Shown here: in pieces, positions 17,560 to 26,971 of the stretch
How positions within the stretch are numbered: position 1 is the stretch's first letter
Layout of the letters: each line of letters starts with the position of its first letter
Assembly: GCA_027013165.1 (NCBI GenBank)
Contig: JALUXV010000530.1
Span: 62,001 to 126,000 of the forward strand
Source of the DNA: Alteromonadaceae bacterium
GTDB lineage: Bacteria; Pseudomonadota; Gammaproteobacteria; Enterobacterales; Alteromonadaceae
Length of the DNA stretch: 64,000 nucleotides
Direction: 5' to 3'
Notes under the pieces: model-generated
Told to the model about the DNA's origin: nothing
Databases searched by the model: none
The model's input: only the letters and a program-made list of their open reading frames with translations
Program-made: the position numbers and the translations under genes

Positions 17560-20259
17560 ATGAACTTGAAAAAGCATCCCTGCGCAGTTGCCTTAATTGC
17601 TGCGCTGACAACAACACTCTATGGGTGTAATGATGTTATCGAAAGCTCGGGTACCGCTGTCGAAGAGCCAGCACCAACCCCAGCTCCCGAGCCTGCGGCT
17701 CCCCAAACACCTGAAGAAGCGGGTTGGGAATTGGTATGGGCTGACGAATTCGACGCAGATACTCTCGATGACGCCAGTTGGAATGCATTGGTTGGTGATG
17801 GTACTGAATACGGAATTCCTGGTTGGGGTAACAACGAACTCCAGTACTACGAAGCAGACAATGCGTTTTTACAAGACGGTAAGCTCATTATTCAAGCCGA
17901 GTCTGACTCAGTGGGTGGGTACAACTACACTTCCGCACGCTTAACAACGGAAGGGAAAGTCGATGTAACTTTTGGTCGAATCGAAGCAAGTATTAAGCTT
18001 CCTGCCGGTCAGGGTACATGGCCTGCGTTTTGGCTGCTTCCCACCAACTCACCCTATGGTGCTTGGGCTGCTGGTGGCGAGATCGATATTCTTGAAGCCA
18101 CTAACCTTGGTGTTGATGGTAAAAATGAAATTTTAGGTACTATTCATTATGGCTCTCTTTGGCCGTTAAACAGATACAGTTCCGATACTTATACGCCAAG
18201 TGAGATTGTTTCTGACGATTTCCACCGCTACGCTATCGAATGGGAAGCGGGTGAAATACGCTGGTATATTGACGATACTCACTATGCCACTATGACCAAT
18301 GACAATTGGTTTAGCTACTATTGGGGTGGACAAGATACCGGCTTCACCACTAATGAAAATGCACCGTTCAATACGCCTTTCCATATCATTCTGAACGTCG
18401 CCATAGGCGGAAACTTACCTGGTGCACCTTCAAACGATTTAGCCCTTCCACTGCAAATGGAAGTCGACTATGTACGTGTTTACCAATGCCCTGCTGACAG
18501 TGAAACGGGTAGAGGTTGTGCATCAAATCTTTCCGATGCTGCCGATGTCCCCGCATCTACAGTGTATTCAGAAGAGGAACATACTCTCTTTGCTGACGGT
18601 ATTGGCGCATTAACGTGGCAAGGCACCGAAACCCAGACACGAGCATTGGGTATGAACTCATGGTGGAACAATGATGGCGCATTAACCTTTGACACACCTG
18701 ATATTGGTGGCGACCAAGGTACAGTGCTTGAAATTATTACGACCAACAGCGGTAACGTGTCTATTTACGCCGATGATGCAGAGACATTTGAACTTTACGG
18801 TGTGGGCACGTCTGCCGAGCCATGGGCACCACACAATGGTGAGCTGTCATTTGACCTTTATGTGGACAGTGCATCCACCGATCCTGAAGGCATGATTGCT
18901 ATCAAAATGGATAGTGGTTTCCCCAACCTTGGTTACATTAACCTTCCAGTAAGTGAGCTAACCATGGATGCATGGCAGCCCATTCACCTTAAGCTAAGCG
19001 ACTTACTCGCCAACCCCAATAATGGTGGTGGTAATCCACTCGACGTTAACAGCGTAGTTAGTCTATTCGTCGTAGAGCCTACGTCTTCTGCACACATTAT
19101 GCTCGACAATATCAAATTTAAGTGTGGCGCTCCGGGTAACAACAGCTGTGGTATTCGTCCACCAGCTCCACTAGTCAGCCAAGAAGAGTTAAACGTGTTT
19201 GTCGATTCTGTTGACGAGGCGTGGACACGAGGTATTGGTGCGTGGGATTCTCGCGCAGGGTTTGACTATTTTGACGGTACGGTTGATGGCAATAAAGTAA
19301 ACTGGCAAACCGTTGACCTTGATGGCAATACTGTCCTTGAAGTGAGCTTTGATGCCGATGCTAGCGTCAATGGTGTGTTCTACATTCAATCACTGGCAAC
19401 AATAGACCTTTCTGCTTATACCAATGGTTATGTGAGCTTTGATATTCGCGTTACCGACTATGGTACAAACACCACAGGTATGGCAATGAAGATTGACTGC
19501 TTCTTCCCCTGTACCAGTGGCGATCAGTCCCTCGGTGTAGTGGGCGACGGCAACTGGGAAACGGTTAACGTTCCTGTACAGCAGCTTATTGATGGCGGCT
19601 TAGATGTTACTAAGGTGAATACGGGTATTGTGATATTCCCCGCCCCTGACGACCAAGGTGGGGTTACCTTCCAGCTAGACAACATTGTTTGGACAGCGGG
19701 CGAGCCTGTTGAGCCTGAAGATCCCGTAGACCCTGCACCAACGCCTAGCGGTGACCTACTCATATTCAATGGTACCGACACGCCAGACCCAATGTTTACA
19801 CCAACCTTAAACGGTGTCACAGAAACATTGTTGGAAGACGAAGATACAAGCTACGGTACAGTTGCTGAATATGCGTTCAACATTAATCAAACCAATTTGG
19901 CTTATTTTGTTCAACCCGCTGGTTCTACTATCGACTTGTCGGCGTATAGCACAGGAACCATTGAGTTTGATGTGAAGCTAATAGCCGAACCAGACGTCGG
20001 TCTTGCAAACACTAACTTCTACGTGAAATTTGACAGCGTGTACCCAAGTACAAGTAGTGCCTTCCCTATCGAGCCACCAGAGTTAGGTGTTTGGAAACGC
20101 TATGTTATTTCAGTGGCCGATTTACTGGCAAACCCAACACCAAGTTGGGAACAACCAGCCAACATCAATGGCGTTGACGCAGCCTTTGTTATTGCACCAG
20201 ACTGGGGTACAGAACAAGGTACTGTTATCCGTATCGACAACATTGTTTGGAAGCAATAG
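17560..20259 (+). CDS. GH16 endo-beta-1,3-glucanase (laminarinase) lipoprotein with three C-terminal beta-sandwich modules
   Basis: The ATG at 17560 (899 residues) is chosen because GAGGG lies 8 bases upstream and it gives a clean lipoprotein signal with lipobox LYGC (Cys23). A Pro/Glu/Ala linker (31-52) precedes the GH16 domain (about 54-310) with catalytic motif GEIDILEA: E174 nucleophile, D176, E179 acid/base. This spacing is that of laminarinases. Three modules follow, at about 338-522, 543-712 and 731-899. Each ends in a similar LDNI strand (MLDNIKF, QLDNIVW, RIDNIVW) and resembles the C-terminal domain of the adjacent GH3. They are probably glucan-binding. The enzyme would be anchored at the outer membrane and make the first cuts in the polymer. 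Confidence 0.93.
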   Translation: MNLKKHPCAVALIAALTTTLYGCNDVIESSGTAVEEPAPTPAPEPAAPQTPEEAGWELVWADEFDADTLDDASWNALVGDGTEYGIPGWGNNELQYYEADNAFLQDGKLIIQAESDSVGGYNYTSARLTTEGKVDVTFGRIEASIKLPAGQGTWPAFWLLPTNSPYGAWAAGGEIDILEATNLGVDGKNEILGTIHYGSLWPLNRYSSDTYTPSEIVSDDFHRYAIEWEAGEIRWYIDDTHYATMTNDNWFSYYWGGQDTGFTTNENAPFNTPFHIILNVAIGGNLPGAPSNDLALPLQMEVDYVRVYQCPADSETGRGCASNLSDAADVPASTVYSEEEHTLFADGIGALTWQGTETQTRALGMNSWWNNDGALTFDTPDIGGDQGTVLEIITTNSGNVSIYADDAETFELYGVGTSAEPWAPHNGELSFDLYVDSASTDPEGMIAIKMDSGFPNLGYINLPVSELTMDAWQPIHLKLSDLLANPNNGGGNPLDVNSVVSLFVVEPTSSAHIMLDNIKFKCGAPGNNSCGIRPPAPLVSQEELNVFVDSVDEAWTRGIGAWDSRAGFDYFDGTVDGNKVNWQTVDLDGNTVLEVSFDADASVNGVFYIQSLATIDLSAYTNGYVSFDIRVTDYGTNTTGMAMKIDCFFPCTSGDQSLGVVGDGNWETVNVPVQQLIDGGLDVTKVNTGIVIFPAPDDQGGVTFQLDNIVWTAGEPVEPEDPVDPAPTPSGDLLIFNGTDTPDPMFTPTLNGVTETLLEDEDTSYGTVAEYAFNINQTNLAYFVQPAGSTIDLSAYSTGTIEFDVKLIAEPDVGLANTNFYVKFDSVYPSTSSAFPIEPPELGVWKRYVISVADLLANPTPSWEQPANINGVDAAFVIAPDWGTEQGTVIRIDNIVWKQ

Positions 20260-20280
20260 AACCTAGTTCCTTTGGTTAAA

Positions 20281-20306
20281 GTCCCGGCACCTGCCGGGCT
20301 TTTTTT
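20281..20306 (+). terminator. Rho-independent terminator of GH16
   Basis: CCCGGCA and TGCCGGG form a GC-rich 7-bp stem with a tiny loop, followed by a run of seven T. This is a textbook terminator 22 bases after the stop. Confidence 0.92.
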
Positions 20307-20325
20307 GGTTCAAACTCCAGAAATG

Positions 20326-20392
20326 ATGGGGCTCAGCTTCGGCATCCATGCCTCAGATGGCTATAAAACGTTCATCGCTCCCTCTTTAATAT
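20326..20392. repeat. Interspersed repeat, copy A
   Basis: This 67-base block matches 62818-62884 for most of its length: ATGGGGCTCAGC, then TCGGCATCCATGCCTC and GATGGCTATAAAA are shared, with scattered substitutions. It contains inner inverted repeats such as GGCAT/ATGCC. Copy A lacks the left outer arm that copy B has. Confidence 0.75.
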
Positions 20393-20576
20393 GCCGGCTG
20401 TAAAAAGTGTAGGCCTTTCCCACCTACATCTGACTTTCTCTTGTTATCTACCGATAACTTCTGCAATAGGCGAGAACCAAGGGTGACAAGGGTTTTCAAG
20501 CAGTAAAAATTGATTAAATCGTTAAAAAAGGGGATGCTTTTACCCATAAATCGCCATTATCTACTGATAAAGTCAA

Positions 20577-21692
20577 ATGAAGAAGCCTTCCAACTTTCTG
20601 CTACAAGCCATACTGCTATGCTTTGCAACTCTTAATGCACACGCATCTGAACAAACACCTACAAGCGAACACACTACTAGCAGTTATGAAGTGGTATTTT
20701 CTAACTTGGCATTGGATTGCATTCACAAAGAGTACACCAATAAAATCGCTCACTTTATTAATAGCGATGCTGATATAAAGCCACCACGAGAGCTTTATCC
20801 CGCGTTTTATGGCTGTTTTGACTGGCACTCATCGGTGCACGGTCACTGGCTTCTGGTGAGATTACTGAATACAAGCAGTGATAAGGTTGATGTCAAAACT
20901 ATTGTCACCAAACTCACTCAGAGCTTAAGCGCCGAAAATATCGCCGGTGAACTGGCAAACTATCAGCGTGATGGAATGAAATCTTTCGAACGACCTTATG
21001 GTATTGCTTGGTTGTTTCAACTCACCGCAGAACTTCGTCAATCACATAGACCAGAAGCCAAACAGTGGCTTGAAAATCTGATACCTCTGGAAACTCAAGC
21101 AGTAAAAAATATTTCTGAGTGGCTACCCAAACTATCTTTTCCCATTAGAACGGGAGAGCACAGTCAAACTGCATTTGCTTTTGGCTTGATGCTCGATTGG
21201 AGCCGTGTTTCTGGAAATACAGCTTTTGAAAACTTGCTCGTTGAACGAATCAATGCCCTGTACAAAAGCGATATCAATTGCCCGCTGTCTTACGAGCCTT
21301 CGGGACAAGACTTCTTATCTCCCTGCATTGCAGAAGCAGACCTTATGCGACGAGTGATGAATCCATCAGACTATGCTCAATGGCTTTCCACATTCTTCCC
21401 AAATCTGACGGTAAACAGCACTACCGATTGGTTGCTCCCCGCAGTAGTTACGGACAAAAGTGATGGCAAACTAGCCCATCTAGATGGACTAAACACCAGT
21501 CGCGCGTGGATGTTAGAGGGAATCGTCAGTGGCTTACCCCATGACGATCCTCGCATAAAACCGCTTCAAATGGTCATTGAATCTCACAGACAAGCGGGGC
21601 TTAATGCCGTATTGGGCGACATGCACTACATGGGCAGTCACTGGTTGGGTAGCTTCGCCACTTATCTTCAGACTAAGCGCGGACTAAACTAA
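20577..21692 (+). CDS. DUF2891 family exported protein
   Basis: The protein has 371 residues with an N-terminal signal peptide (about 1-23, ending LNAHAS). The conserved DUF2891 block includes PAFYGCFDWHSSVHGHW at about 79-95 and a C-terminal GDMHYMGSHWLGSFATY. The clustered His, Asp and Trp residues suggest an alpha/alpha-barrel enzyme similar in layout to some glycoside hydrolases or isomerases, but no activity is known. It follows the glucan locus after a terminator, on the same strand, and I see no copy of the shared operator in front, so it may be unrelated to glucan use. The ribosome site is weak. Confidence 0.85.
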   Translation: MKKPSNFLLQAILLCFATLNAHASEQTPTSEHTTSSYEVVFSNLALDCIHKEYTNKIAHFINSDADIKPPRELYPAFYGCFDWHSSVHGHWLLVRLLNTSSDKVDVKTIVTKLTQSLSAENIAGELANYQRDGMKSFERPYGIAWLFQLTAELRQSHRPEAKQWLENLIPLETQAVKNISEWLPKLSFPIRTGEHSQTAFAFGLMLDWSRVSGNTAFENLLVERINALYKSDINCPLSYEPSGQDFLSPCIAEADLMRRVMNPSDYAQWLSTFFPNLTVNSTTDWLLPAVVTDKSDGKLAHLDGLNTSRAWMLEGIVSGLPHDDPRIKPLQMVIESHRQAGLNAVLGDMHYMGSHWLGSFATYLQTKRGLN

Positions 21693-21765
21693 GTGATGGA
21701 GCGCTTAATTCTGAAGCGATTTGTCTCATTCGCTGTATCATGACAAAAAACTTTTGATTATTCGC

Positions 21766-22512
21766 ATGCTAGACACCAATCTTATACTGCTGCTCAGCCT
21801 AGTGTCCGTTGCCACGCTCATTCAGTCATTAACCGGGTTCGGTTTTGGCTTACTCATCATGTCTACCTTTACCGCATTCAATCTACTGCCGATAACATCG
21901 ACAGCATTGCTGGTTTGTGTGCTGAGTGTTTTCAATTCGATTGAGCTGGCTTATCGCGGACGACATCATGTAGATGGAGTAGCAGTAAAGCGTATATTAA
22001 TCGCAGCATTTCCATCCATTTTACTGGGGTTTTGGCTGCTTGAATGGTTATCAAGCGCGCATGTCAGTGCGCTAAAGCTCACTTTAGGTATTTGCATATT
22101 AGTTGCAACTAGCCTGCTTTTGATCAAAAAGTCGGTTAAAACACAGCAAAGTAACCCCTTCTCCTTTTACTTTGCGGGAAGTTTAGGTGGGTTACTCGGT
22201 GGACTTTTTGCAACTTCAGGACCACCGGTGGTTTACCACCTATATCGTCAGCCGTGGGAATTAGAACAAATCAAATGCACACTATTAATGGTGTTTAGTA
22301 TTAGCGCCACAACACGAATACTCTTGGTTCCCTTCGGTACCTGGCCTGAACTCACCACGCTTTATACCACTGCGTTGGGCATACCCATTGTGATCATTTC
22401 AACCAGACTCGCGCGAAAGCTGGCGCCGATGGTTAATGTAATGTGGGTAAGAAAAAGTGCAATTTTGCTACTTATGTTAAGTGGAGTTTCGCTTGTCGCC
22501 ACCGCAGGCTAG
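21766..22512 (+). CDS. TSUP (TauE/SafE) family membrane permease
   Basis: I place the start at the ATG 21766 (248 residues); an in-frame TTG at 21721 would add 15 polar residues and cannot be excluded because neither has a good ribosome site. The protein has about eight hydrophobic segments with the TSUP repeats: SLTGFGFGLLIMS near the N-terminus and GSLGGLLGGLFATSGPPVVYHL in the middle. TSUP proteins export sulfite, sulfoacetate or related anions. It ends 4 bases inside the convergent cydC gene, so the stop regions overlap. The substrate is unknown. Confidence 0.85.
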   Translation: MLDTNLILLLSLVSVATLIQSLTGFGFGLLIMSTFTAFNLLPITSTALLVCVLSVFNSIELAYRGRHHVDGVAVKRILIAAFPSILLGFWLLEWLSSAHVSALKLTLGICILVATSLLLIKKSVKTQQSNPFSFYFAGSLGGLLGGLFATSGPPVVYHLYRQPWELEQIKCTLLMVFSISATTRILLVPFGTWPELTTLYTTALGIPIVIISTRLARKLAPMVNVMWVRKSAILLLMLSGVSLVATAG

Positions 22513-24062
22513 CTGCTACTAATACAAGAGGCCGATACAGTCTTTGGCTCCATCATATTGATAGTCTTTACCGATTCCAAACTGTCAGGAATAACGTGGC
22601 TAGCCACAACCACGAGTTTTTCATTGGCAAAACGATTAAGTACATGTGCAACTGTATTTTGCGTTGTCTCATCTAACCCTTCAAAAGGCTCGTCTACCAA
22701 TAATACATCTGGATTGGCGAGCAATGCTCTAGCTAGCGTAAGGCGCTTTGACTCCCCCCCAGAGAGCAGTCGTGCCTCATTACCTACCCATTCTGATAAA
22801 TCGCTGAGGGTATTCAGGCTAAGCGCGGCTAGCACATTGCCCATTGCACTTTCTGTGATTCCAGCACCTGAGGGATCTAAGTTGAGTTTAATGGTGCCAG
22901 ATAAAATGATGGGTTGCTGTTCAACGTATAGCCAACCATTTACCATACCGTCTGGTAAAGCTTGCCCGTCAACCGATCTAGTACCCGAGTAAGGTAACAG
23001 CCCTGCCATTCCCTGTAATACACTGGACTTACCGCAACCGGATTCGCCGGTAAGTACTACAACGCCCTTGACTGGAAACTCAGCATTGATAGGAATGTGC
23101 TTACGCCCGTGAATAGAAAACTCGTCAATCTCAAGGCTTTGTTTAATAGGCTGAGCGGACAACATCAGCAGGGGGACAGCATCTATACTTTGGAGTTCTT
23201 TTTTACTCTGACCCCATTCTGCCCACTTGAGCAAAGCGCCAAAGCTACTCCCTATCCAGTCGGGCGCAGCCAACAACACCATAGGTACAACAAGCATTAT
23301 GGGTGTATAAACGCCATATCGATTACCTGAGACGACAGCGCCAACAGCTAGTGCAAGCGCTATGCCTTGGAACAGCCATGTGGTTATGAGTAGCCCTACT
23401 AGCTGTCGGTTATTATTGCCCCAAACTTTGTCAGCGCTAGGTGTTTGGGGTATGTCATCCAGGTAGCTATCGTGCTGTTGGCACACGAAATGCCAGAGAG
23501 CGCTGTTGCTAAAAAAGTCCTCTGTCTGCCGGCGAAACTCAGTCTCATCATGGGAAAAGCAATCAGCTTTATTCATTGCAAATAGCCCTAACCCACACAA
23601 ACAAACGGTCCACGCGAACAACAACACCCATAAAAACGCCACACCCGGCAATGCAAACAATGTGGCTGTCGCAACCAATCCCAACATAATCAGAGAGGCA
23701 GAGCCCAAAGGAGACACCCAAGCTATCCAAGCCGATGCCAGTCGCTCGGTGTGGTTAGCTAATGCCTCGATAGTCCATGCTTTGTTGTTGAGTTTTTGCT
23801 GTTTCAATGCGGCAAAAACCGACATTCGTTGCTCAGCAACACGGCGAAGTAAATCACTATGTCCCAACCACATGTATCCATAACCAGACGCTATCCTGAG
23901 TAGGGCAAGCCCTCGTATTACAACAGCTGGGATAACATAGTTAAAGCCCACCGGCGCTATGGCGCTAATAGCGATAAACCAAGATGACACAATAAGAATA
24001 ACAAGCCCTGCCGCACCGTGTATCAGCGCAAGTAAAGCGGTAACAAACGCGTGTTTATTCAT
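22509..24062 (-). CDS. cydC: CydC, ABC transporter subunit for cytochrome bd assembly
   Basis: The ATG at 24062 gives 517 residues and has GAGGG 9 bases upstream; it overlaps the cydD stop by 8 bases. The N-terminal half is the transmembrane domain (about six segments, 8-280). The ATPase domain has Walker A GESGCGKS at 339-346, signature LSGGE at 433-437 and Walker B LLVDEP at 454-459. CydDC is a heterodimeric inner-membrane ABC transporter needed for assembly of cytochrome bd; in E. coli it has been linked to cysteine and glutathione export and more recently to heme transport. It is somewhat shorter than E. coli CydC. It is the last gene of the cydABXDC set. Confidence 0.92.
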   Translation of the reverse strand: MNKHAFVTALLALIHGAAGLVILIVSSWFIAISAIAPVGFNYVIPAVVIRGLALLRIASGYGYMWLGHSDLLRRVAEQRMSVFAALKQQKLNNKAWTIEALANHTERLASAWIAWVSPLGSASLIMLGLVATATLFALPGVAFLWVLLFAWTVCLCGLGLFAMNKADCFSHDETEFRRQTEDFFSNSALWHFVCQQHDSYLDDIPQTPSADKVWGNNNRQLVGLLITTWLFQGIALALAVGAVVSGNRYGVYTPIMLVVPMVLLAAPDWIGSSFGALLKWAEWGQSKKELQSIDAVPLLMLSAQPIKQSLEIDEFSIHGRKHIPINAEFPVKGVVVLTGESGCGKSSVLQGMAGLLPYSGTRSVDGQALPDGMVNGWLYVEQQPIILSGTIKLNLDPSGAGITESAMGNVLAALSLNTLSDLSEWVGNEARLLSGGESKRLTLARALLANPDVLLVDEPFEGLDETTQNTVAHVLNRFANEKLVVVASHVIPDSLESVKTINMMEPKTVSASCISSS

Positions 24063-25689
24063 TGTAATTTCCCTCACTAGGGCAACAAATAATATGTTTG
24101 TTACTGATGATCCAATGCTGAGAAAAATAGCTTGCTGGTAAGTGCTTATGAGAGGCCCAAAATACGGTTTTATCGCGAGTAAGACTCACTATTAGCGCAG
24201 ACAATCTGTGATGCTGATTTTCCGGCAAATGGGCAGTTGGCTCGTCTAAAAACCAAATATCGGCATTACTCAGCAAAGCTCTAGCTAATGACAAGCGCTG
24301 GGATTCGCCACCCGACAACGCGGGATAATCCGACATTTTAGTATCCAGCCCCTCTGGAAGTGCTTCAAACCACCCTGTCAGCTCTACCCTATGCAAAGCA
24401 TTAAGCAAGGCATTATCGTCAAGGTCTCTTCCTACCGTTAGGTTACTTCGTAAGCTTCCCGGCATTATTAAAGGTGACTGGTGAAGCCACACGAAAGTGC
24501 CTGATAGCTGTGCTGACGCTATACGCTGCCCGGCTAGGGCTTCTAACAAAACCGTTTTGCCTGCGCCTGATTTTCCGCAAACCCTAATTTTGTCCCCTTG
24601 CTTTACACTAACGTTAGTTCCCGTTAGCAACCCTTCAACTGAAAACTTGTTGGTGAAAAAGTATGTAAATCGTTTCTGCTCACCAAGTTCTGAAGGAGGA
24701 AGCTCTCCAAACACCTTGTTTAACGGCTCCCTCGCCGCTTCTACTTCCGCTTTTTGATGATATACCTGTCCCAGCCTTTTCATTTCGCTGAGTAACAATG
24801 GCACAGTGAGCAAGATCCAAAGCCCGTGGTGTAGCGAGATCTCAGGCCCAATATTAAGCTCACCTAATAAGGTAAAACCAATAAACACGGCAACAAGAGC
24901 TACGGAAAGGGTGGCAAAAAAGTCGAGAACGGTATTCGATAAGAAAGCAACGCTCACCACTTTCATAGTGCGTTCATTTAACTGGGTACTGGCGTTGGTG
25001 AGTAGTTGAGACTGTTTGTTATGAGCATTGTAACTCGCCAGTAACGGCAGAGCGTTAAGCCTGTCAGCAAACAAACTACCCAAGCGGTTAAGTGCAGTAA
25101 AATGTTTCTTCTGTTGGCTGGCTGCCCCTTTGCCCACAATGATCATAAACAACGGCACTACAGGTAGCGCTAATATCAAGCCAACCCCAATGACGTAATT
25201 TACAGAAAAAATCACAGCAAGTACTAACAGGGGCATCACAGTTGCCACCAACTGCTGTACCCGATATTCAAAGCACCAGTTTACCAATGAAGGTATGTGC
25301 TTTAACCAAAGCGATTGCCAATAGAAGGTACTTTGTTGTCGTATGAGCGCATGCTGTTGCCATGCCAACGATCGGGCTAGCTGATGCTCTAAACGATTAA
25401 GTAGGCCTTGCTTGTACCTTTGCACCAATAGGTGCGATACACCTTGAATGATCCAGCTCGCCAACAAGCACAGTGCCATATTTAAAATGGTATCGCTGGA
25501 AAACGGCAGTTGGAAGACTATCCAAGTGTGTACTCCCAGCGCAAAGAAATAAAAACCTCCGATCAAAAAAATAAGAGACAGACAGCGCACTAGCCCCAAA
25601 GCAGCTAACTGCCTAGTCACTCTCAAGCGATGGGTCTTATCGAGTTGCCTAAACCATAGGTTCAATGTCTGCTCTTGTTTTGTTGTCAT
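24055..25689 (-). CDS. cydD: CydD, ABC transporter subunit for cytochrome bd assembly
   Basis: The protein has 544 residues. The transmembrane domain occupies about 30-310 and the ATPase domain about 345-540, with Walker A GKSGAGKT at 372-379, signature LSGGE at 458-462 and Walker B WFLDEP at 479-484. The acidic residue usual after Walker B is replaced by a threonine (DEPTAH), which is normal for this subunit type. It pairs with CydC, whose start overlaps its stop, so the two are translationally coupled. It starts 21 bases after the cydX stop. The order cydA-B-X-D-C in one direction means that the oxidase and its assembly transporter are made together. Confidence 0.92.
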   Translation of the reverse strand: MTTKQEQTLNLWFRQLDKTHRLRVTRQLAALGLVRCLSLIFLIGGFYFFALGVHTWIVFQLPFSSDTILNMALCLLASWIIQGVSHLLVQRYKQGLLNRLEHQLARSLAWQQHALIRQQSTFYWQSLWLKHIPSLVNWCFEYRVQQLVATVMPLLVLAVIFSVNYVIGVGLILALPVVPLFMIIVGKGAASQQKKHFTALNRLGSLFADRLNALPLLASYNAHNKQSQLLTNASTQLNERTMKVVSVAFLSNTVLDFFATLSVALVAVFIGFTLLGELNIGPEISLHHGLWILLTVPLLLSEMKRLGQVYHQKAEVEAAREPLNKVFGELPPSELGEQKRFTYFFTNKFSVEGLLTGTNVSVKQGDKIRVCGKSGAGKTVLLEALAGQRIASAQLSGTFVWLHQSPLIMPGSLRSNLTVGRDLDDNALLNALHRVELTGWFEALPEGLDTKMSDYPALSGGESQRLSLARALLSNADIWFLDEPTAHLPENQHHRLSALIVSLTRDKTVFWASHKHLPASYFSQHWIISNKHIICCPSEGNYNE

Positions 25690-25710
25690 CGATGTTAGTC
25701 CTACTGACGC

Positions 25711-25824
25711 TTAATCTACGCTGTCTGATCTATCCATATCTTCGGTAGACTCTAACCACATCACGTTGATAATGCCGAAAGCACAAGCCAGTAAAACGCC
25801 CAGAATCCAAGTGAAATACCACAT
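25711..25824 (-). CDS. cydX: CydX, small subunit of cytochrome bd oxidase
   Basis: This short gene encodes 37 residues starting MWYFTWILGVLLACAFGI and continuing INVMWLE, then a hydrophilic acidic tail. The pattern W.F.WILG...A...G..N..W.E is the CydX/CbdX signature. It is a single transmembrane peptide that packs against CydA and stabilises the heme groups. The gene lies 10 bases after cydB and 21 bases before cydD, in the expected position, with GGAG 7 bases ahead of its ATG. It is short enough to be missed by length-filtered gene calling. Confidence 0.95.
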   Translation of the reverse strand: MWYFTWILGVLLACAFGIINVMWLESTEDMDRSDSVD

Positions 25825-25834
25825 AGTACTCTCC

Positions 25835-26971
25835 TTAATAAATTGTGTGAGATTGGTCTAGGTCAGTGGTTTTAATACGACCACGCATAACGTAAAAACC
25901 ATAGGCTGTATAGCTCAGTACAATTGGTACAAACACACATGCCACAATAAACATGATGTTCAGTGTCATTTGGCTAGACGTTGCATCCCATACCGTCAGG
26001 CTTACCTCCGGCATGGTGCTGCTGGGCATCAAGAATGGAAACATAGAAAAGCCAGCAGTGAGAATTACCCCTGTGATAAACAAGGCGCTAGAAACAAACG
26101 CGAGTCCGGCATTACCCACTTTTGAGAAGTACGCACAGGCTAATCCTGCAAAAATACCGAGTACAGGAGCCACTATCATCCAAGGGAATTCGCTGTAGTT
26201 GTTTAACCAACCACCTGCGGCTAGGGCTACGGTTTTATTGAGCGGGTTTGAGGTTGCTGAAGTATCAATAGCCGACGTTAAAACATATCCGTCAATACCA
26301 AACGCAATCCAAACTCCCGCCAGTGCAAAAAACACCACACCTGCAAGGCTCAATACCACAGACACCACACGAGCTCGAGTAGCAATAAAGCCGTCGGTTT
26401 TCATCTGCAACCAGGTCGCGCCGTGATTCAACAGCATGGCTACCGACAATAACCCAGCCAACAAGGCAAATGGGGTGAGCAAACCAAAGAAGTTACCTGA
26501 ATAGGTGGATTTGAGGGTGTTGTCCATCTCGAAAGGAACACCCAATAACAGATTGCCAAAGGCCACACCAAAAATAAGCGATGGTACAATTCCGCCCGCA
26601 AACAAGGCCCAGTCCCACGCATTACGCCATTTTTGGCTGGGCAGCTTACTGCGGTAATCAAACCCAATAGGGCGCATCCACAATGCAATTAGCGTAAGTG
26701 CTAAGGCCAAGTAAAAACCCGAGAATGCGGTGGCATAAATCAAAGGCCACGCCGCAAAAATTGCACCACCCGCCGTAATAAACCATACCTGATTGCCATC
26801 CCAATGAGGGCCTACGGTATTTATCATCACACGGCGTTCTTTGTCGGTTTTTCCGATAAGCGTCAGCAATGCACCTACACCTAAATCAAAACCGTCGGTA
26901 ACCGCAAATCCAATCAGTAGTACACCTACAAGGCACCACCAAATGACGCGGAGGATTTCGTAATCAATCAT
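25835..26971 (-). CDS. cydB: CydB, cytochrome bd ubiquinol oxidase subunit II
   Basis: The 378 residues and about nine hydrophobic segments fit CydB. The start has the family pattern VIWWCLVGVLLIGFAVTDGF with D in the GFDLG element (D29 region), and GPHWDGNQVWFITAGGA follows at 53-69, both strongly conserved. CydB partners CydA in the quinol oxidase that reduces oxygen to water at low oxygen tension. Its ATG overlaps the cydA stop by 4 bases (translational coupling), and cydX follows 10 bases later. Confidence 0.96.
   Translation of the reverse strand: MIDYEILRVIWWCLVGVLLIGFAVTDGFDLGVGALLTLIGKTDKERRVMINTVGPHWDGNQVWFITAGGAIFAAWPLIYATAFSGFYLALALTLIALWMRPIGFDYRSKLPSQKWRNAWDWALFAGGIVPSLIFGVAFGNLLLGVPFEMDNTLKSTYSGNFFGLLTPFALLAGLLSVAMLLNHGATWLQMKTDGFIATRARVVSVVLSLAGVVFFALAGVWIAFGIDGYVLTSAIDTSATSNPLNKTVALAAGGWLNNYSEFPWMIVAPVLGIFAGLACAYFSKVGNAGLAFVSSALFITGVILTAGFSMFPFLMPSSTMPEVSLTVWDATSSQMTLNIMFIVACVFVPIVLSYTAYGFYVMRGRIKTTDLDQSHTIY

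Larger units (their letters stand above)
20260..20576. other. Intergenic region after GH16
   Basis: The 317 bases contain the GH16 terminator (20281-20306) and one copy of a palindromic repeat (20326-20392) shared with 62818-62884. The remainder up to the DUF2891 gene shows no recognisable gene. Confidence 0.7.
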
